DNA from: an uncultured Paracoccaceae bacterium
GTDB taxonomy: Bacteria; Pseudomonadota; Alphaproteobacteria; Rhodobacterales; Rhodobacteraceae
Length of the DNA stretch: 60,947 nucleotides
Reading direction: 5' to 3'
Assembly (NCBI GenBank): GCA_947498415.1
Contig: CANMKB010000010.1
Coordinates: 1-60,947 of the forward strand
Below are positions 9,198-17,306 of this stretch, one piece after another. The notes below the pieces were generated by a model that worked only from the letters and a program-made list of their open reading frames with translations, ran no database searches and was not told the DNA's origin. Numbering within the stretch: position 1 is the first letter of the stretch; every line of letters starts with the position of its first letter. Position numbers and translations under genes: made by a program.

Positions 9198-9602
9198 CTA
9201 CAAGCGACTTTTCACCATGTCAGAGAACTTTTGAAAGTCCACATCAGTTTCACAAACTGTGTATGCAATAGGTGGAATAAAGGCTGCGATATCCTGATAA
9301 TAAAGCCCGTCTATTAACACGTATCGTTCAATAAACTTGTTACCAGTCGGTACAAGGTCTTCATTTGTGAATTGGCCATCACAATAGGTTAAGAGAAACT
9401 CAGATCCTGTCATTGCGCCGGAAATAACGGCCTGCACGGCTATTGGTTCTTCGAGTAGCCAACTTTCACTCGCCCACCCCTGCACGAAACACCATTTCAG
9501 TAACAGCCCAATGTGGGTGGCCGCGTGTTTTTCGGTTGAAGTTGTTGGGAAACCTTCCCCATTGAAGTGCCAAGAAACATCGTCATACTTCAAAACTTTC
9601 AC
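9198..9602 (-). CDS. Hypothetical protein resembling DUF7832
   Basis: A 134-residue soluble protein. The segments KYDDVSWHFNGEGFP near the start and AATHIGLLLKW around residues 27-37 recall proteins annotated as DUF7832; this is from memory and unverified. No signal peptide or membrane helix is seen. It begins 16 bases after the stop of the oxygenase-like gene, so the two form a minus-strand pair. Function is unknown. Confidence 0.6.
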   Translation of the reverse strand: MKVLKYDDVSWHFNGEGFPTTSTEKHAATHIGLLLKWCFVQGWASESWLLEEPIAVQAVISGAMTGSEFLLTYCDGQFTNEDLVPTGNKFIERYVLIDGLYYQDIAAFIPPIAYTVCETDVDFQKFSDMVKSRL

Positions 9603-9618
9603 CCTATTTTGTAATTGA

Positions 9619-10242
9619 TCACTCCACCCACTTATAATTAAAGCTCACAGAGATACGTTCTTCTTCGGCCATGTTCATAGGCACCTCGTGGCGCAGCCAG
9701 CTTTCCCATAGCAACACATCGCCGACTTCTGGTTCGACATAGATGAAATTTTTCATCTCGCGGCGTGCACCTTTTAGGCGGGCAGGGGCGCCCATCATCA
9801 TTGGGTGGCGCGGGTCTTCGAGTTTTAGGGCGCTCGTGCCTTTTGGCATGGCGACGTAGGTCGTGCCGGAAATCACAGAATGTGGGTGGATGTGTGACCC
9901 ATGCGAGCCGCCTTCGGGCAGGATGTTGATCCACAAATCTTCGAGAACCAGCTTGCCTTCGCCCAGATCAAATTCGAGATCTTTAGCAAACTCTGCAACG
10001 TGTTGATCCAGAACTTTCACCAAATCTGCAAAGATCGGAAAGCGCCAAGGAAGATCGGTGAGCGAGGCGTACGACGTGTAGCCTGGATACCCGTTTTCTT
10101 CGCACCAATCGTGGCCGGCATCGTCGTCCTCAGAGATGACATTGCAAGAGGTCTCGAATTCCTGTGCATCAATTGTTGGCTTGAATGCGTTCAGGTTGGC
10201 GCGATAGAGGCGGGTTACAAAGAGTGATTCAATCTGTGACAT
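9619..10242 (-). CDS. Putative 2-oxoglutarate-Fe(II) oxygenase, TIGR02466-like
   Basis: A 207-residue protein with the layout of the TIGR02466 family of putative 2OG-Fe(II) dioxygenases. GSHGSHIHPHSVISGTTYV (about residues 110-128) would supply the first metal ligands. The distal histidine lies in WLRHEVPMN, and an arginine in EERISVSFNY would bind 2-oxoglutarate. The start used is the ATG at 10242 (MSQIESLFVTRLYRANLN), the expected family N-terminus; a 22-residue longer form from 10308 is possible but looks non-conserved. Substrate is unknown. It lies head to head with the micro-membrane gene at 10349. Confidence 0.72.
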   Translation of the reverse strand: MSQIESLFVTRLYRANLNAFKPTIDAQEFETSCNVISEDDDAGHDWCEENGYPGYTSYASLTDLPWRFPIFADLVKVLDQHVAEFAKDLEFDLGEGKLVLEDLWINILPEGGSHGSHIHPHSVISGTTYVAMPKGTSALKLEDPRHPMMMGAPARLKGARREMKNFIYVEPEVGDVLLWESWLRHEVPMNMAEEERISVSFNYKWVE

Positions 10243-10348
10243 GCGGTTTTCATACCGCAGTTTGCATCGCGCTGCGAGAGGGTGCGGTTGATCTTGTGTC
10301 AGAGACAATCAGCGTGTCATATCGCGAGATCCAACCTGAGGGGTAACT

Positions 10349-10564
10349 ATGAAATTTGTTGACATTGTAAAGTGGATCGCAACCGTGATTCAGCTGATTG
10401 GATATGGCCTGACGGGCCTCAACATCGTGCCTTGGAATGTCTTCTTTTTTATCGCAGGGATTTTGCTGTGGTTCGCTGTTGGCGTCATGTGGAAGGACCG
10501 GGCGATTATGGTTGTGCATGTCGGTGCCTTTATCTCGCTTGTGGGCGGGTATTTGAACGCTTGA
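10349..10564 (+). CDS. Small three-helix membrane protein, DUF6552-like
   Basis: A 71-residue, almost entirely hydrophobic protein with likely segments at residues 5-25, 27-47 and 51-69. The patterns GYGLTGLNIVPWN and VGVMWKDRAIMVVHVGAF resemble the small roseobacter membrane proteins I remember as DUF6552. GAGGGGTAAC lies just upstream of the ATG. Function is unknown. It leads the plus-strand group that continues with the two genes below. Confidence 0.65.
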   Translation: MKFVDIVKWIATVIQLIGYGLTGLNIVPWNVFFFIAGILLWFAVGVMWKDRAIMVVHVGAFISLVGGYLNA

Positions 10565-10585
10565 TCCGTTCGAACTTAAACGCAA

Positions 10586-11035
10586 ATGAAAACTCTGCTC
10601 GCTAAAACGAAGAGTATGTTGCGTAAGACGATAGATCTTTTACTGCCCGCGTTGTTTCCAAGCTGGCGTTTTTTCAAAGAAGTTGGGCCGTCTCCGCGGG
10701 TCGAATATCGTGTGGTCTTAAAGGGGCAGAGGACCGCGTGGCGCGAAAGCCACCCGGTACCGGAGCGTGTGGGCCTTGGCTCTGTGATCGCCAGAATGGT
10801 TTGGAATCCTGCACGGAACACTCAGCTGTATATGGTTTCTTTGTCGGAGCGGTTGGTGTCAGGGCGCGTAGAGCATTCAGCTTCCGAATTGAACCATCTG
10901 ATCGCCGCGAAAATCGAAGAGAGCCAGGGCGACTTACAGTTCCGCCTGATGTTCATGGACGATGAGGGTGGGGCAATCACCGGTACCGTTGTCTATGAAA
11001 GCGAACCAGTGCCACTGAGTGAGGTACGTCGATGA
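10586..11035 (+). CDS. Hypothetical protein paired with an HTTM-like membrane protein
   Basis: A 149-residue protein, unrecognised. After a basic N-terminal stretch with one weak hydrophobic patch (LLLPALFPSW, about 19-28) it becomes a soluble beta-rich domain, with RVEYRVVLKGQRTAW and a C-terminal GAITGTVVYESEPVPLS strand. Its stop overlaps the next gene by ATGA, so the pair is coupled, and it may be a soluble partner of that membrane protein. Confidence 0.6.
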   Translation: MKTLLAKTKSMLRKTIDLLLPALFPSWRFFKEVGPSPRVEYRVVLKGQRTAWRESHPVPERVGLGSVIARMVWNPARNTQLYMVSLSERLVSGRVEHSASELNHLIAAKIEESQGDLQFRLMFMDDEGGAITGTVVYESEPVPLSEVRR

Positions 11036-11706
11036 GCTTTGACGTTATGATGCGCATGACAGAAATCATGCTGGCCATCGTCGTTTTGCAAACTGCCGTT
11101 GAGCATCTGTGGCAGGGGCAAAGCCGTGCGCTGTTCATGGCAAGGGCGATAATCTGTCTGTGGCTTCTCTTCGGCTTTCAAGCGGGAATCGCGGTTGGTG
11201 CGCTTTGGCTTACCAGCATACTGCTGCTGCATCGTTTTGATGGGCCATATAATGGCGGTGCCGATAAGATGACGATGCTGATCACCACATGTGTGGGCGC
11301 GGCGCATCTATTTCCGCAATGGCAAGAGCTGGCGATGGCCTACTTGGCGGTGCAATTGGTGCTGTCTTATTTCGTTTCCGGCTATGTGAAGATTGTGAAT
11401 CCTGAGTGGCGCAGCGGCAGGGCCTTGGTCAATGTCTTTCGGTTTTCGGCCTATCCAGTTTCTGAAAACCTTCGCAACTGGGCGCATCAGCCAAGAGTCT
11501 TATGGCTCATGAGTTGGGGGGTTATGGGGTTTGAGGTGGTGTTTCCGCTGACCTTGCTAAATCCGGTAGTGCTTTTGGGTGGGATGGCCGTGGCGGCGAC
11601 TTTTCACCTTGCCAATGCCTGCTTGTTTGGGCTGAACCGGTTTTTCTGGATTTGGCTCTGCGCTTATCCGAGTTTGATCTGGTTTCAGGAGCGGATTTTT
11701 GAATGA
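11032..11706 (+). CDS. HTTM-like polytopic membrane protein
   Basis: A 224-residue inner-membrane protein with about six hydrophobic segments. The run FDGPYNGGADKMTML near residues 67-81, followed by SGYVKIVNPEWRSGRALVNV near 119-138, resembles HTTM (horizontally transferred transmembrane) proteins, relatives of vitamin-K-dependent gamma-carboxylase. Bacterial roles of this family are mostly unknown. The ATGA overlap with the preceding gene suggests a two-protein unit. It is the last inserted gene before rpmC. Confidence 0.6.
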   Translation: MSFDVMMRMTEIMLAIVVLQTAVEHLWQGQSRALFMARAIICLWLLFGFQAGIAVGALWLTSILLLHRFDGPYNGGADKMTMLITTCVGAAHLFPQWQELAMAYLAVQLVLSYFVSGYVKIVNPEWRSGRALVNVFRFSAYPVSENLRNWAHQPRVLWLMSWGVMGFEVVFPLTLLNPVVLLGGMAVAATFHLANACLFGLNRFFWIWLCAYPSLIWFQERIFE

Positions 11707-11759
11707 GCCACACGAAGTGGCGAAATGCGCTTGCGGCCTTAAAAACTTGAATCTTTCCC

Positions 11760-11788
11760 TTGCTCTAACCCTGTAACCCCCCTATAGA
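11760..11788 (+). promoter_or_regulatory. Sigma-70-type promoter for the rpmC block
   Basis: TTGCTC, 17 bases, then TATAGA. It lies about 120 bases before rpmC and after the HTTM-like gene, supplying a start for the L29-to-L30 block now separated from rplP. Confidence 0.6.
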
Positions 11789-11907
11789 CGCGTATCTCAC
11801 GGATTCCCGGCGACGGGATTCGTGTGTTTTGTTTTGGTCCACCAGATCAAAAGGGTCACCCTGAACATATTGTCAGGCGCTCTCTGGTGTAGGAAAGGAA
11901 GAGGCGC

Positions 11908-12108
11908 ATGAACGCCAATGAACTTCGCGAGAAGTCCGCAGATCAACTGCGTGAAGAACTCGCAAACCTGAAAAAAGAAAGCTTCAATCTGCGCTTTCAA
12001 CAGGCAACCGGTCAGCTGGAAAACACTGCAGGCATCAAGGCGGCTCGCCGCAACGCTGCTCGCGTGAAGACCATCCTGAACGAAAAAGCCGCGCAAGCCG
12101 CAGAATAA
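11908..12108 (+). CDS. rpmC: 50S ribosomal protein L29
   Basis: A 66-residue L29, a helical hairpin at the tunnel exit beside L23. [20 protein letters not shown] and [14 protein letters not shown] identify it. It now opens a third ribosomal block instead of following rplP. rpsQ starts 12 bases later, after AAGGAG. Confidence 0.96.
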   Translation: MNANELREKSADQLREELANLKKESFNLRFQQATGQLENTAGIKAARRNAARVKTILNEKAAQAAE

Positions 12109-12120
12109 GGAGCTTGAGAT

Positions 12121-12351
12121 ATGCCTAAACGTATTCTGAACGGTGTTGTCACAAGCAACGCAAACGAACAGACAGTAACTGTTTCTGTAGAGCGCCGCTT
12201 TACACACCCAGTTCTGAAGAAAACCATCCGTAAGTCCAAGAAATACCGGGCTCACGATGAAAAGAACGCTTTCAACGTTGGTGACAAAGTCAAGATCATT
12301 GAGTGCGCACCAAAGTCGAAAACGAAACGTTGGGAAGTTCTGGAAGCTTAA
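12121..12351 (+). CDS. rpsQ: 30S ribosomal protein S17
   Basis: A 76-residue S17, an OB-fold primary 16S binder. [18 protein letters not shown] and [20 protein letters not shown] are typical. A 92-base structured spacer, unusually long for this cluster, separates it from rplN. Confidence 0.96.
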   Translation: MPKRILNGVVTSNANEQTVTVSVERRFTHPVLKKTIRKSKKYRAHDEKNAFNVGDKVKIIECAPKSKTKRWEVLEA

Positions 12352-12443
12352 TTAAACAAGCTTCCCGTACGACTTAACAAAGTCGAAACCCTGGGAACTA
12401 AGCTGACACGCATCGTCAGTTCCCAAAGGTCGGGAGAAACCAA
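12352..12443 (+). promoter_or_regulatory. Structured spacer between rpsQ and rplN
   Basis: Three nested or adjacent stems can form: GGGAA...CTGAC paired with GTCAG...TTCCC (12391-12424), a small GACTT / AAGTC hairpin (12370-12384), and an outer TCCCG / CGGGA pairing. The last arm ends just before the GGGAGAAACC ribosome-binding region of rplN. Its position at the head of the spc genes makes a feedback site possible; this is inference. Confidence 0.45.
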
Positions 12444-12812
12444 ATGATCCAGATGCAAACAAACCTGGATGTTGCTGACAACTCTGGCGCTCGCCGAGTT
12501 CAGTGCATCAAGGTTCTGGGTGGCTCTAAGCGTAAATACGCATCCGTAGGCGACATCATTGTCGTTTCGGTCAAAGAAGCTATCCCACGTGGTCGCGTTA
12601 AAAAAGGTGACGTCCGTAAGGCCGTTGTCGTGCGCACCGCAAAAGAAGTTCGCCGTGAAGACGGTACAGCGATCCGTTTTGATCGCAACGCTGCAGTGAT
12701 CCTGAACAACGCAGGTGAGCCAGTTGGTACACGTATCTTTGGCCCAGTTGTTCGTGAACTGCGCGCAAAGAACTTCATGAAAATCATCTCACTCGCGCCG
12801 GAGGTGCTGTAA
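12444..12812 (+). CDS. rplN: 50S ribosomal protein L14
   Basis: A 122-residue L14 of full normal length, part of the subunit interface and the RsfS silencing target. [19 protein letters not shown] and [21 protein letters not shown] are signatures. GGGAGAAA precedes the ATG. rplX begins one base after its stop. Confidence 0.97.
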   Translation: MIQMQTNLDVADNSGARRVQCIKVLGGSKRKYASVGDIIVVSVKEAIPRGRVKKGDVRKAVVVRTAKEVRREDGTAIRFDRNAAVILNNAGEPVGTRIFGPVVRELRAKNFMKIISLAPEVL

Positions 12813-12813
12813 G

Positions 12814-13125
12814 ATGGCTGCTAAGCTGAAAAAAGGCGACAAGGTCGTCGTGCTGGCCGGCAAAGACAAGGGCAAAGAAGGTACTATCACTTCTGTTGAC
12901 CCTAAAGCTGGTAAAGCAGTGGTTGAAGGCATCAATATGGCCATCCGCCACACTAAGCAAAGCCAAACCGATCAGGGTGGCCGCCAACCAAAGGCGATGC
13001 CAATCCAACTGAGCAACCTGGCATTCTTGGACGCAAACGGCAAAGCAACTCGTGTTGGCTTCAAAATTGAAGGTGACAAGAAGGTTCGCTTCGCAAAAAC
13101 AACTGGGGACGTAATCGATGCTTGA
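12814..13125 (+). CDS. rplX: 50S ribosomal protein L24
   Basis: A 103-residue L24, an assembly initiator with a KOW motif at [20 protein letters not shown] (residues 4-23). The C-terminal [21 protein letters not shown] is typical. Its last eight bases overlap the rplE start, leaving no intergenic room for the S8 feedback site that E. coli has at this junction. Confidence 0.96.
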   Translation: MAAKLKKGDKVVVLAGKDKGKEGTITSVDPKAGKAVVEGINMAIRHTKQSQTDQGGRQPKAMPIQLSNLAFLDANGKATRVGFKIEGDKKVRFAKTTGDVIDA

Positions 13126-13678
13126 TAATGCAAACTACACCCCACGTCTTCAGTCTCTGTACAAAGACACCATCCGTGCCGCTTTGAAAGAAGAGTTTGG
13201 CTACAAGAACGAAATGCAAATTCCAAAGCTGGAAAAAATCGTTCTGAACATCGGTTGTGGTCGTGCGGCAGTCAAAGACTCCAAAAAAGCTAAATCCGCT
13301 CAGGCAGATTTGACACTGATCGCAGGTCAGAAAGCTCTGACAACCAAGGCGAAGAACTCTATTGCTGGTTTCCGCGTACGCGAAGACATGCCAATGGGTG
13401 CCAAGGTTACTCTGCGCGGCGAACGCATGTACGAATTCCTGGATCGTCTGATCACCATCGCGATGCCTCGCATCCGCGACTTCCGTGGTGTGAAGCCGTC
13501 CTTTGACGGTCGTGGCAACTTTGCCATGGGCCTGAAGGAACACATCGTCTTCCCAGAAATCGACTTCGACAAAGTTGACGAGAACTGGGGCATGGACATC
13601 GTAATTGCAACCGACGCAAAAACCGATGCTGAAGCAAAGAGCCTGTTGAAAGCTTTCAACATGCCATTTAACGCTTAA
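13118..13678 (+). CDS. rplE: 50S ribosomal protein L5
   Basis: A 186-residue L5, which binds 5S rRNA and P-site t[22 protein letters not shown] and [16 protein letters not shown] [16 protein letters not shown] stretches mark it, as does the terminal [14 protein letters not shown]. It overlaps rplX by eight bases, and rpsN follows after 17. Confidence 0.97.
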   Translation: MLDNANYTPRLQSLYKDTIRAALKEEFGYKNEMQIPKLEKIVLNIGCGRAAVKDSKKAKSAQADLTLIAGQKALTTKAKNSIAGFRVREDMPMGAKVTLRGERMYEFLDRLITIAMPRIRDFRGVKPSFDGRGNFAMGLKEHIVFPEIDFDKVDENWGMDIVIATDAKTDAEAKSLLKAFNMPFNA

Positions 13679-13695
13679 GCGCGGGAGAGGATATC

Positions 13696-14001
13696 ATGGC
13701 TAAAAAATCTATGATCGCACGCGAGAAAAAGCGCGAAGCTTTGGTTGCTAAATACGCTGCCAAACGCGCCGAGCTTAAAGAGATCGCAAACGACGAAAGC
13801 AAGCCTATGGAAGAGCGTTTCAAGGCGCGTCTGAAATTGGCAAAGCTGCCGCGCAATAGCTCGGCTACTCGTCTTCACAACCGCTGTCAGCTGACAGGCC
13901 GTCCTCACGCTTACTACCGTAAGCTGAAGGTAAGCCGTATTGCGCTGCGCGAGCTAGGTTCTGCTGGTCAGATCCCTGGCATGGTTAAATCTAGCTGGTA
14001 A
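13696..14001 (+). CDS. rpsN: 30S ribosomal protein S14 (zinc-independent form)
   Basis: A 101-residue S14 of the long C-minus class: the region that would hold CxxC pairs in zinc forms reads [15 protein letters not shown] with a single Cys. [20 protein letters not shown] opens it and REL...[11 protein letters not shown] closes it. Preceded by GGGAGAGG. Confidence 0.96.
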   Translation: MAKKSMIAREKKREALVAKYAAKRAELKEIANDESKPMEERFKARLKLAKLPRNSSATRLHNRCQLTGRPHAYYRKLKVSRIALRELGSAGQIPGMVKSSW

Positions 14002-14013
14002 GGAGAGAACATT

Positions 14014-14406
14014 ATGAACGATCCTATCGGTGATATGCTGACCCGTATCCGCAACGGCCAATTGCGCGGCAAGTCCACAGTGTCTTCGCCTGCGTCTAAG
14101 CTGCGCGGCTGGGTTCTGGATGTACTGGCTGACGAAGGCTACATCCGCGGCTACGAAAAGACGACTGACTCCGACGGCCACCCGGCTTTGGAAATCAGCC
14201 TGAAGTACTACGAAGGCACCCCTGTTATTCGTGAAGTGAAGCGGGTTTCTAAACCTGGCCGTCGCGTTTACATGGCTGTCAATGACATCCCAACCGTCCG
14301 TCAGGGCCTGGGTGTGTCGATTGTCTCTACCTCTAAAGGTGTGATGTCTGATGCAAACGCTCGTGCCAACAATGTTGGCGGCGAAGTGCTTTGCACGGTC
14401 TTCTAA
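14014..14406 (+). CDS. rpsH: 30S ribosomal protein S8
   Basis: A 130-residue S8, a key central-domain assembly protein and in E. coli the spc-operon repressor. [15 protein letters not shown] starts it and the RNA-binding [20 protein letters not shown] motif ends it. AAGGAGAGAAC lies upstream of the ATG. Confidence 0.97.
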   Translation: MNDPIGDMLTRIRNGQLRGKSTVSSPASKLRGWVLDVLADEGYIRGYEKTTDSDGHPALEISLKYYEGTPVIREVKRVSKPGRRVYMAVNDIPTVRQGLGVSIVSTSKGVMSDANARANNVGGEVLCTVF

Positions 14407-14417
14407 GGAGAAGCTGA

Positions 14418-14951
14418 ATGTCTCGTATTGGTAAAAAACCGGTCGAGCTGCCCAGCGGCGTAACTGCCACTGTCTCCGGCCAGACCATCGAAGTTAAGGG
14501 TCCTAAAGCGACTCATTCCTTCACAGCAACCGACGATGTGACACTGACTGTCGAAGAGAACACTGTTAAAGTGACTCCTCGCGGTAAGTCCAAGCGCGCA
14601 CGTCAGCAGTGGGGCATGTCCCGTACTGTTGTTCAAAACCTCGTCACCGGTGTGACCCAGGGCTTCAAAAAAGAGCTGGAGATCGTTGGTGTTGGTTATC
14701 GTGCACAGGCTCAGGGCAAAGTCCTGAAGCTGGCGCTCGGTTTGTCTCACGACGTCAACTTCGAAGTTCCAGAAGGCGTTACGGTCACCGCACCTAAGCC
14801 AACTGAAATCATCGTCGAAGGCACCGATCCACAACTCGTCGGCCAAGTTGCGGCTAATATCCGCGAATGGCGTAAGCCTGAGCCTTACAAAGGCAAAGGT
14901 ATCAAATACAAAGACGAGTATATCTTCCGCAAGGAAGGCAAGAAGAAGTAA
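14418..14951 (+). CDS. rplF: 50S ribosomal protein L6
   Basis: A 177-residue L6, near the factor-binding site. [19 protein letters not shown] opens the first of its two similar domains and the second ends with [28 protein letters not shown] precedes the ATG and rplR follows after 11 bases. Confidence 0.97.
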   Translation: MSRIGKKPVELPSGVTATVSGQTIEVKGPKATHSFTATDDVTLTVEENTVKVTPRGKSKRARQQWGMSRTVVQNLVTGVTQGFKKELEIVGVGYRAQAQGKVLKLALGLSHDVNFEVPEGVTVTAPKPTEIIVEGTDPQLVGQVAANIREWRKPEPYKGKGIKYKDEYIFRKEGKKK

Positions 14952-14962
14952 GGACCAGCAAA

Positions 14963-15322
14963 ATGGCAAACAGCAAACGGGAACTGTTCCTAAAGCGCCG
15001 CCTGCGCGTCCGGAACAAACTTCGCAAAGTCAACGTCGGCAAGCTTCGCTTGTCCGTGAACCGCTCGAACAAGAACATCAGCGCACAGCTGATCGACGAT
15101 GTTCAAGGCGTTACCCTCGTATCTGCTTCCTCTTTGGAAAAAGATCTGGGCGTAGTTGGCAAAAACAACGTCGAAGCTGCGACCAAAGTTGGCGCAGCAA
15201 TCGCAGAACGTGCGGTCAAAGCTGGCCACACCGAAGCGTACTTCGACCGCGGTGGTCGTCTCTTCCACGGCAAAGTGAAGGCTCTGGCCGACGCTGCGCG
15301 TGAAGGCGGCCTGAAAGTCTAA
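14963..15322 (+). CDS. rplR: 50S ribosomal protein L18
   Basis: A 119-residue L18 that binds 5S r[17 protein letters not shown] and the C-terminal [19 protein letters not shown] are characteristic. It is followed by an unusual 114-base structured spacer before rpsE. Confidence 0.97.
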   Translation: MANSKRELFLKRRLRVRNKLRKVNVGKLRLSVNRSNKNISAQLIDDVQGVTLVSASSLEKDLGVVGKNNVEAATKVGAAIAERAVKAGHTEAYFDRGGRLFHGKVKALADAAREGGLKV

Positions 15323-15436
15323 ACATTGCGGAGGACGTTCGCGTCCTCCCGATGATCCGGGCCCGGTCGGCTTGTCTGGCCGGACACCAGGATTGGATTT
15401 AACGGCGCCAAGCGCCAGAAATTAAAGGAATGCCAA
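15323..15436 (+). promoter_or_regulatory. Structured spacer between rplR and rpsE
   Basis: The first element is a perfect GGAGGACG-TTCG-CGTCCTCC hairpin (15330-15349) with an extra-stable UUCG loop. A GC-rich CCGG/GGCCGG stem follows near 15360-15387, then a GGCGC / GCGCC hairpin (about 15404-15416) close to the rpsE ribosome-binding site. No T-run follows any of them, so processing, pausing or feedback control is more likely than termination. Confidence 0.5.
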
Positions 15437-16012
15437 ATGGCAGAACGTGAAAATCGTCGCGGCCGCGGTCGTAAGCGCGAAGAGGAAACTCCGGAATTCG
15501 CGGATCGCTTGGTTGCGATCAACCGTGTGTCTAAAACCGTAAAAGGTGGTAAGCGCTTTGGCTTCGCTGCTCTGGTTGTTGTTGGTGACCAAAAAGGTCG
15601 CGTAGGCTTCGGCAAAGGTAAAGCGAAAGAAGTACCTGAGGCGATCCGCAAAGCGACTGAGCAAGCAAAACGTCAAATGATCCGCGTGCCACTGCGCGAA
15701 GGTCGTACTTTGCACCACGATGTCGAAGGCCGTCACGGCGCAGGCAAAGTTGTGATGCGTACCGCACCAGAAGGTACTGGTATCATCGCAGGTGGTCCAA
15801 TGCGTGCCGTCTTCGAAATGCTGGGTGTTAAGGACGTTGTTTCTAAGTCCATCGGCTCTCAGAACCCATACAACATGATCCGCGCAACAATCGACGGCCT
15901 GACCAAAGAGTCTAGCCCTCGTCACGTTGCAGCGCGTCGTGGCAAAAAAGTTGCCGACATCCTGCGCAAGGACGAAGCACCTGCCCCAGCAGCTGAAACT
16001 GCTGAAGCGTAA
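15437..16012 (+). CDS. rpsE: 30S ribosomal protein S5
   Basis: A 191-residue S5, central to decoding accuracy. The double-stranded-RNA-binding fold begins [18 protein letters not shown], the loop [12 protein letters not shown] follows, and [17 protein letters not shown] lies in the C-terminal domain. A charged 20-residue N-terminus and an Ala/Pro-rich tail flank the core. AAAGGAATGCC lies before the ATG. Confidence 0.97.
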   Translation: MAERENRRGRGRKREEETPEFADRLVAINRVSKTVKGGKRFGFAALVVVGDQKGRVGFGKGKAKEVPEAIRKATEQAKRQMIRVPLREGRTLHHDVEGRHGAGKVVMRTAPEGTGIIAGGPMRAVFEMLGVKDVVSKSIGSQNPYNMIRATIDGLTKESSPRHVAARRGKKVADILRKDEAPAPAAETAEA

Positions 16013-16024
16013 GGAGACTGAGAC

Positions 16025-16213
16025 ATGGCTAAAACAATCGTTGTTAAGCAGATCGGTTCCCCGATCCGTCGCCCTCAAGACCAGCGTGCTACGCTGATCG
16101 GCTTGGGTCTGAACAAGATGCACAAAACGCGTGAACTGGAAGATACACCTTCCGTACGTGGCATGATCAACAAGATCCCACACATGGTTGAGATCATCGA
16201 AGAAAAAGGCTAA
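16025..16213 (+). CDS. rpmD: 50S ribosomal protein L30
   Basis: A 62-residue L30. [20 protein letters not shown] and [20 protein letters not shown] define it. It ends the third ribosomal block: a terminator follows, whereas rplO would normally be next. Confidence 0.96.
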   Translation: MAKTIVVKQIGSPIRRPQDQRATLIGLGLNKMHKTRELEDTPSVRGMINKIPHMVEIIEEKG

Positions 16214-16232
16214 GCCTTTCTCATGTAAGATT

Positions 16233-16268
16233 AAAATGCCCTCGGAGAGATCCGGGGGCATTTTTTTA
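16233..16268 (+). terminator. Intrinsic terminator after rpmD
   Basis: ATGCCCTCGGA pairs with TCCGGGGGCAT (one wobble) around a short loop, then T7. It closes the L29-L30 block before the sigma-factor operon. Confidence 0.9.
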
Positions 16269-16278
16269 TTCTTGTGGG

Positions 16279-16305
16279 GGAATAAAACCGGGTGCGGTGT
16301 CGTAT
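16279..16305 (+). promoter_or_regulatory. Candidate ECF sigma promoter of the lipoprotein-sigma-anti-sigma operon
   Basis: GGAAT(AAAA) at 16279, 17 bases, then CGTAT at 16301, followed by GTCTT. A GGAAT/CGT pair at this spacing is the usual shape of ECF-dependent promoters. It lies about 45 bases before the lipoprotein ATG, so the operon probably drives itself through its own sigma factor. This is inference from motif shape. Confidence 0.5.
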
Positions 16306-16350
16306 GTCTTATACCAGCGCAACGCTGGCGACCCATTTAGGAGCCCACAC

Positions 16351-16734
16351 ATGAACCGTTTCGTTATGATCGCAGCCACCGCAGCAATGTCATTGTCAGC
16401 TTGTTCTGCATATGCAGGTGGCCATGCAGCTAAATCTGTTAAAAAATCTGATGCAGGTTACTTCACCGACGCATCTGACATGACGCTTTATACCTTCGAC
16501 AAAGATGAAGCAGGTAAGTCCAATTGTTATGCTGGATGTGCACGCGCGTGGCCGCCGCTGTTGGCCGAAGAAGACGCAAAATTGCCTGAAGGTTTTTCCA
16601 AAGTCACCCGCAAAAATGGTGATCTTCAGGTAGCTTATAAAGATCAACCACTGTACCTTTGGATCAACGACAAAAAGCCCGGCCAAACCACGGGTGACGG
16701 CGTTCAGGGTGTGTGGCATATCGCCAAGCCTTAA
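16351..16734 (+). CDS. COG4315-type secreted lipoprotein (PF03640 repeats)
   Basis: A 127-residue exported protein. The signal segment MNRFVMIAATAAMSLSAC ends in a lipobox-like LSAC, so it may be lipidated; cleavage after AYA is the alternative. The mature part carries the secreted-repeat pattern MTLYTFDKDEAGKSNCYAGC..WPP and QPLYLWINDKKPGQTTGDG, with two cysteines in NCYAGCARAWPP. Function of the family is unknown. AGGAG precedes the ATG at 16351. It leads an operon with an ECF sigma and its anti-sigma. Confidence 0.8.
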   Translation: MNRFVMIAATAAMSLSACSAYAGGHAAKSVKKSDAGYFTDASDMTLYTFDKDEAGKSNCYAGCARAWPPLLAEEDAKLPEGFSKVTRKNGDLQVAYKDQPLYLWINDKKPGQTTGDGVQGVWHIAKP

Positions 16735-16802
16735 CAATATCATTTGCCCCATCTTCCCGAAGGGTGGGGCATTCGCCAAAGGGTAGTGCCAAAGGATCCG
16801 GG

Positions 16803-17306
16803 ATGGCCAAGTTTGAGTACCAGTTAAAAGAAGCAATGCCGCATCTGTGGCGGTATGCTTTCTCTTTGACGCGTGAACGCCATTCTTCTGATGATCTGGT
16901 TCAGGACAGCATAGAGCGTGCCTTACGCAAGCGCCATCTGTGGAAACCTGCTCAGCCGCTACGTCCTTGGTTGATGAAAATTCAACTAAATGTATTCCGA
17001 GATAAATACCGCGCCCGCGTTCGACTAAATGAAGTCCCCTTTGTCGCGGAACATGCAGGATCTGTATCAGATGCCGCGTGGCAGGACCGATCAGAATTGA
17101 ACTCAGTTCTTTCGCGGATGAGAGAGCTACCAGAAACGCAGCTTCAGGCGCTACAGCTCGTTGCCTTTGCTGGATTAAGCTATGCCGAAGCCGCTGAGGT
17201 ACTGGATGTGCCTTTGGGGACGATCATGTCTCGTATAGCGCGTGCCCGTGCACGACTGAATGACGAACCCACGCCTGTGGCCCATGGGATAAGGAGCGTA
17301 ACATGA
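16803..17306 (+). CDS. ECF-family RNA polymerase sigma factor
   Basis: A 167-residue sigma-70 of the extracytoplasmic-function class. Region 2 is seen in WRYAFSLTRERHSSDDLVQDSIERAL (about 15-40, the polymerase-binding DDLVQD motif), and region 4 in LPETQLQALQLV...LSYAEAAEVLDVPLGTIMSRIARAR (about 105-150), a helix-turn-helix. The ATG at 16803 gives a normal start; an upstream in-frame extension lacks homology. The stop overlaps the anti-sigma start by ATGA, the standard sigma/anti-sigma arrangement. It probably reads the promoter at 16279. Confidence 0.9.
   Translation: MAKFEYQLKEAMPHLWRYAFSLTRERHSSDDLVQDSIERALRKRHLWKPAQPLRPWLMKIQLNVFRDKYRARVRLNEVPFVAEHAGSVSDAAWQDRSELNSVLSRMRELPETQLQALQLVAFAGLSYAEAAEVLDVPLGTIMSRIARARARLNDEPTPVAHGIRSVT

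Noticed and set aside
15422..16336. 304-codon minus-strand frame over rpsE and rpmD
   Set aside because: Antisense shadow of two certain genes; composition rich in His, Arg and Phe typical of reverse frames.
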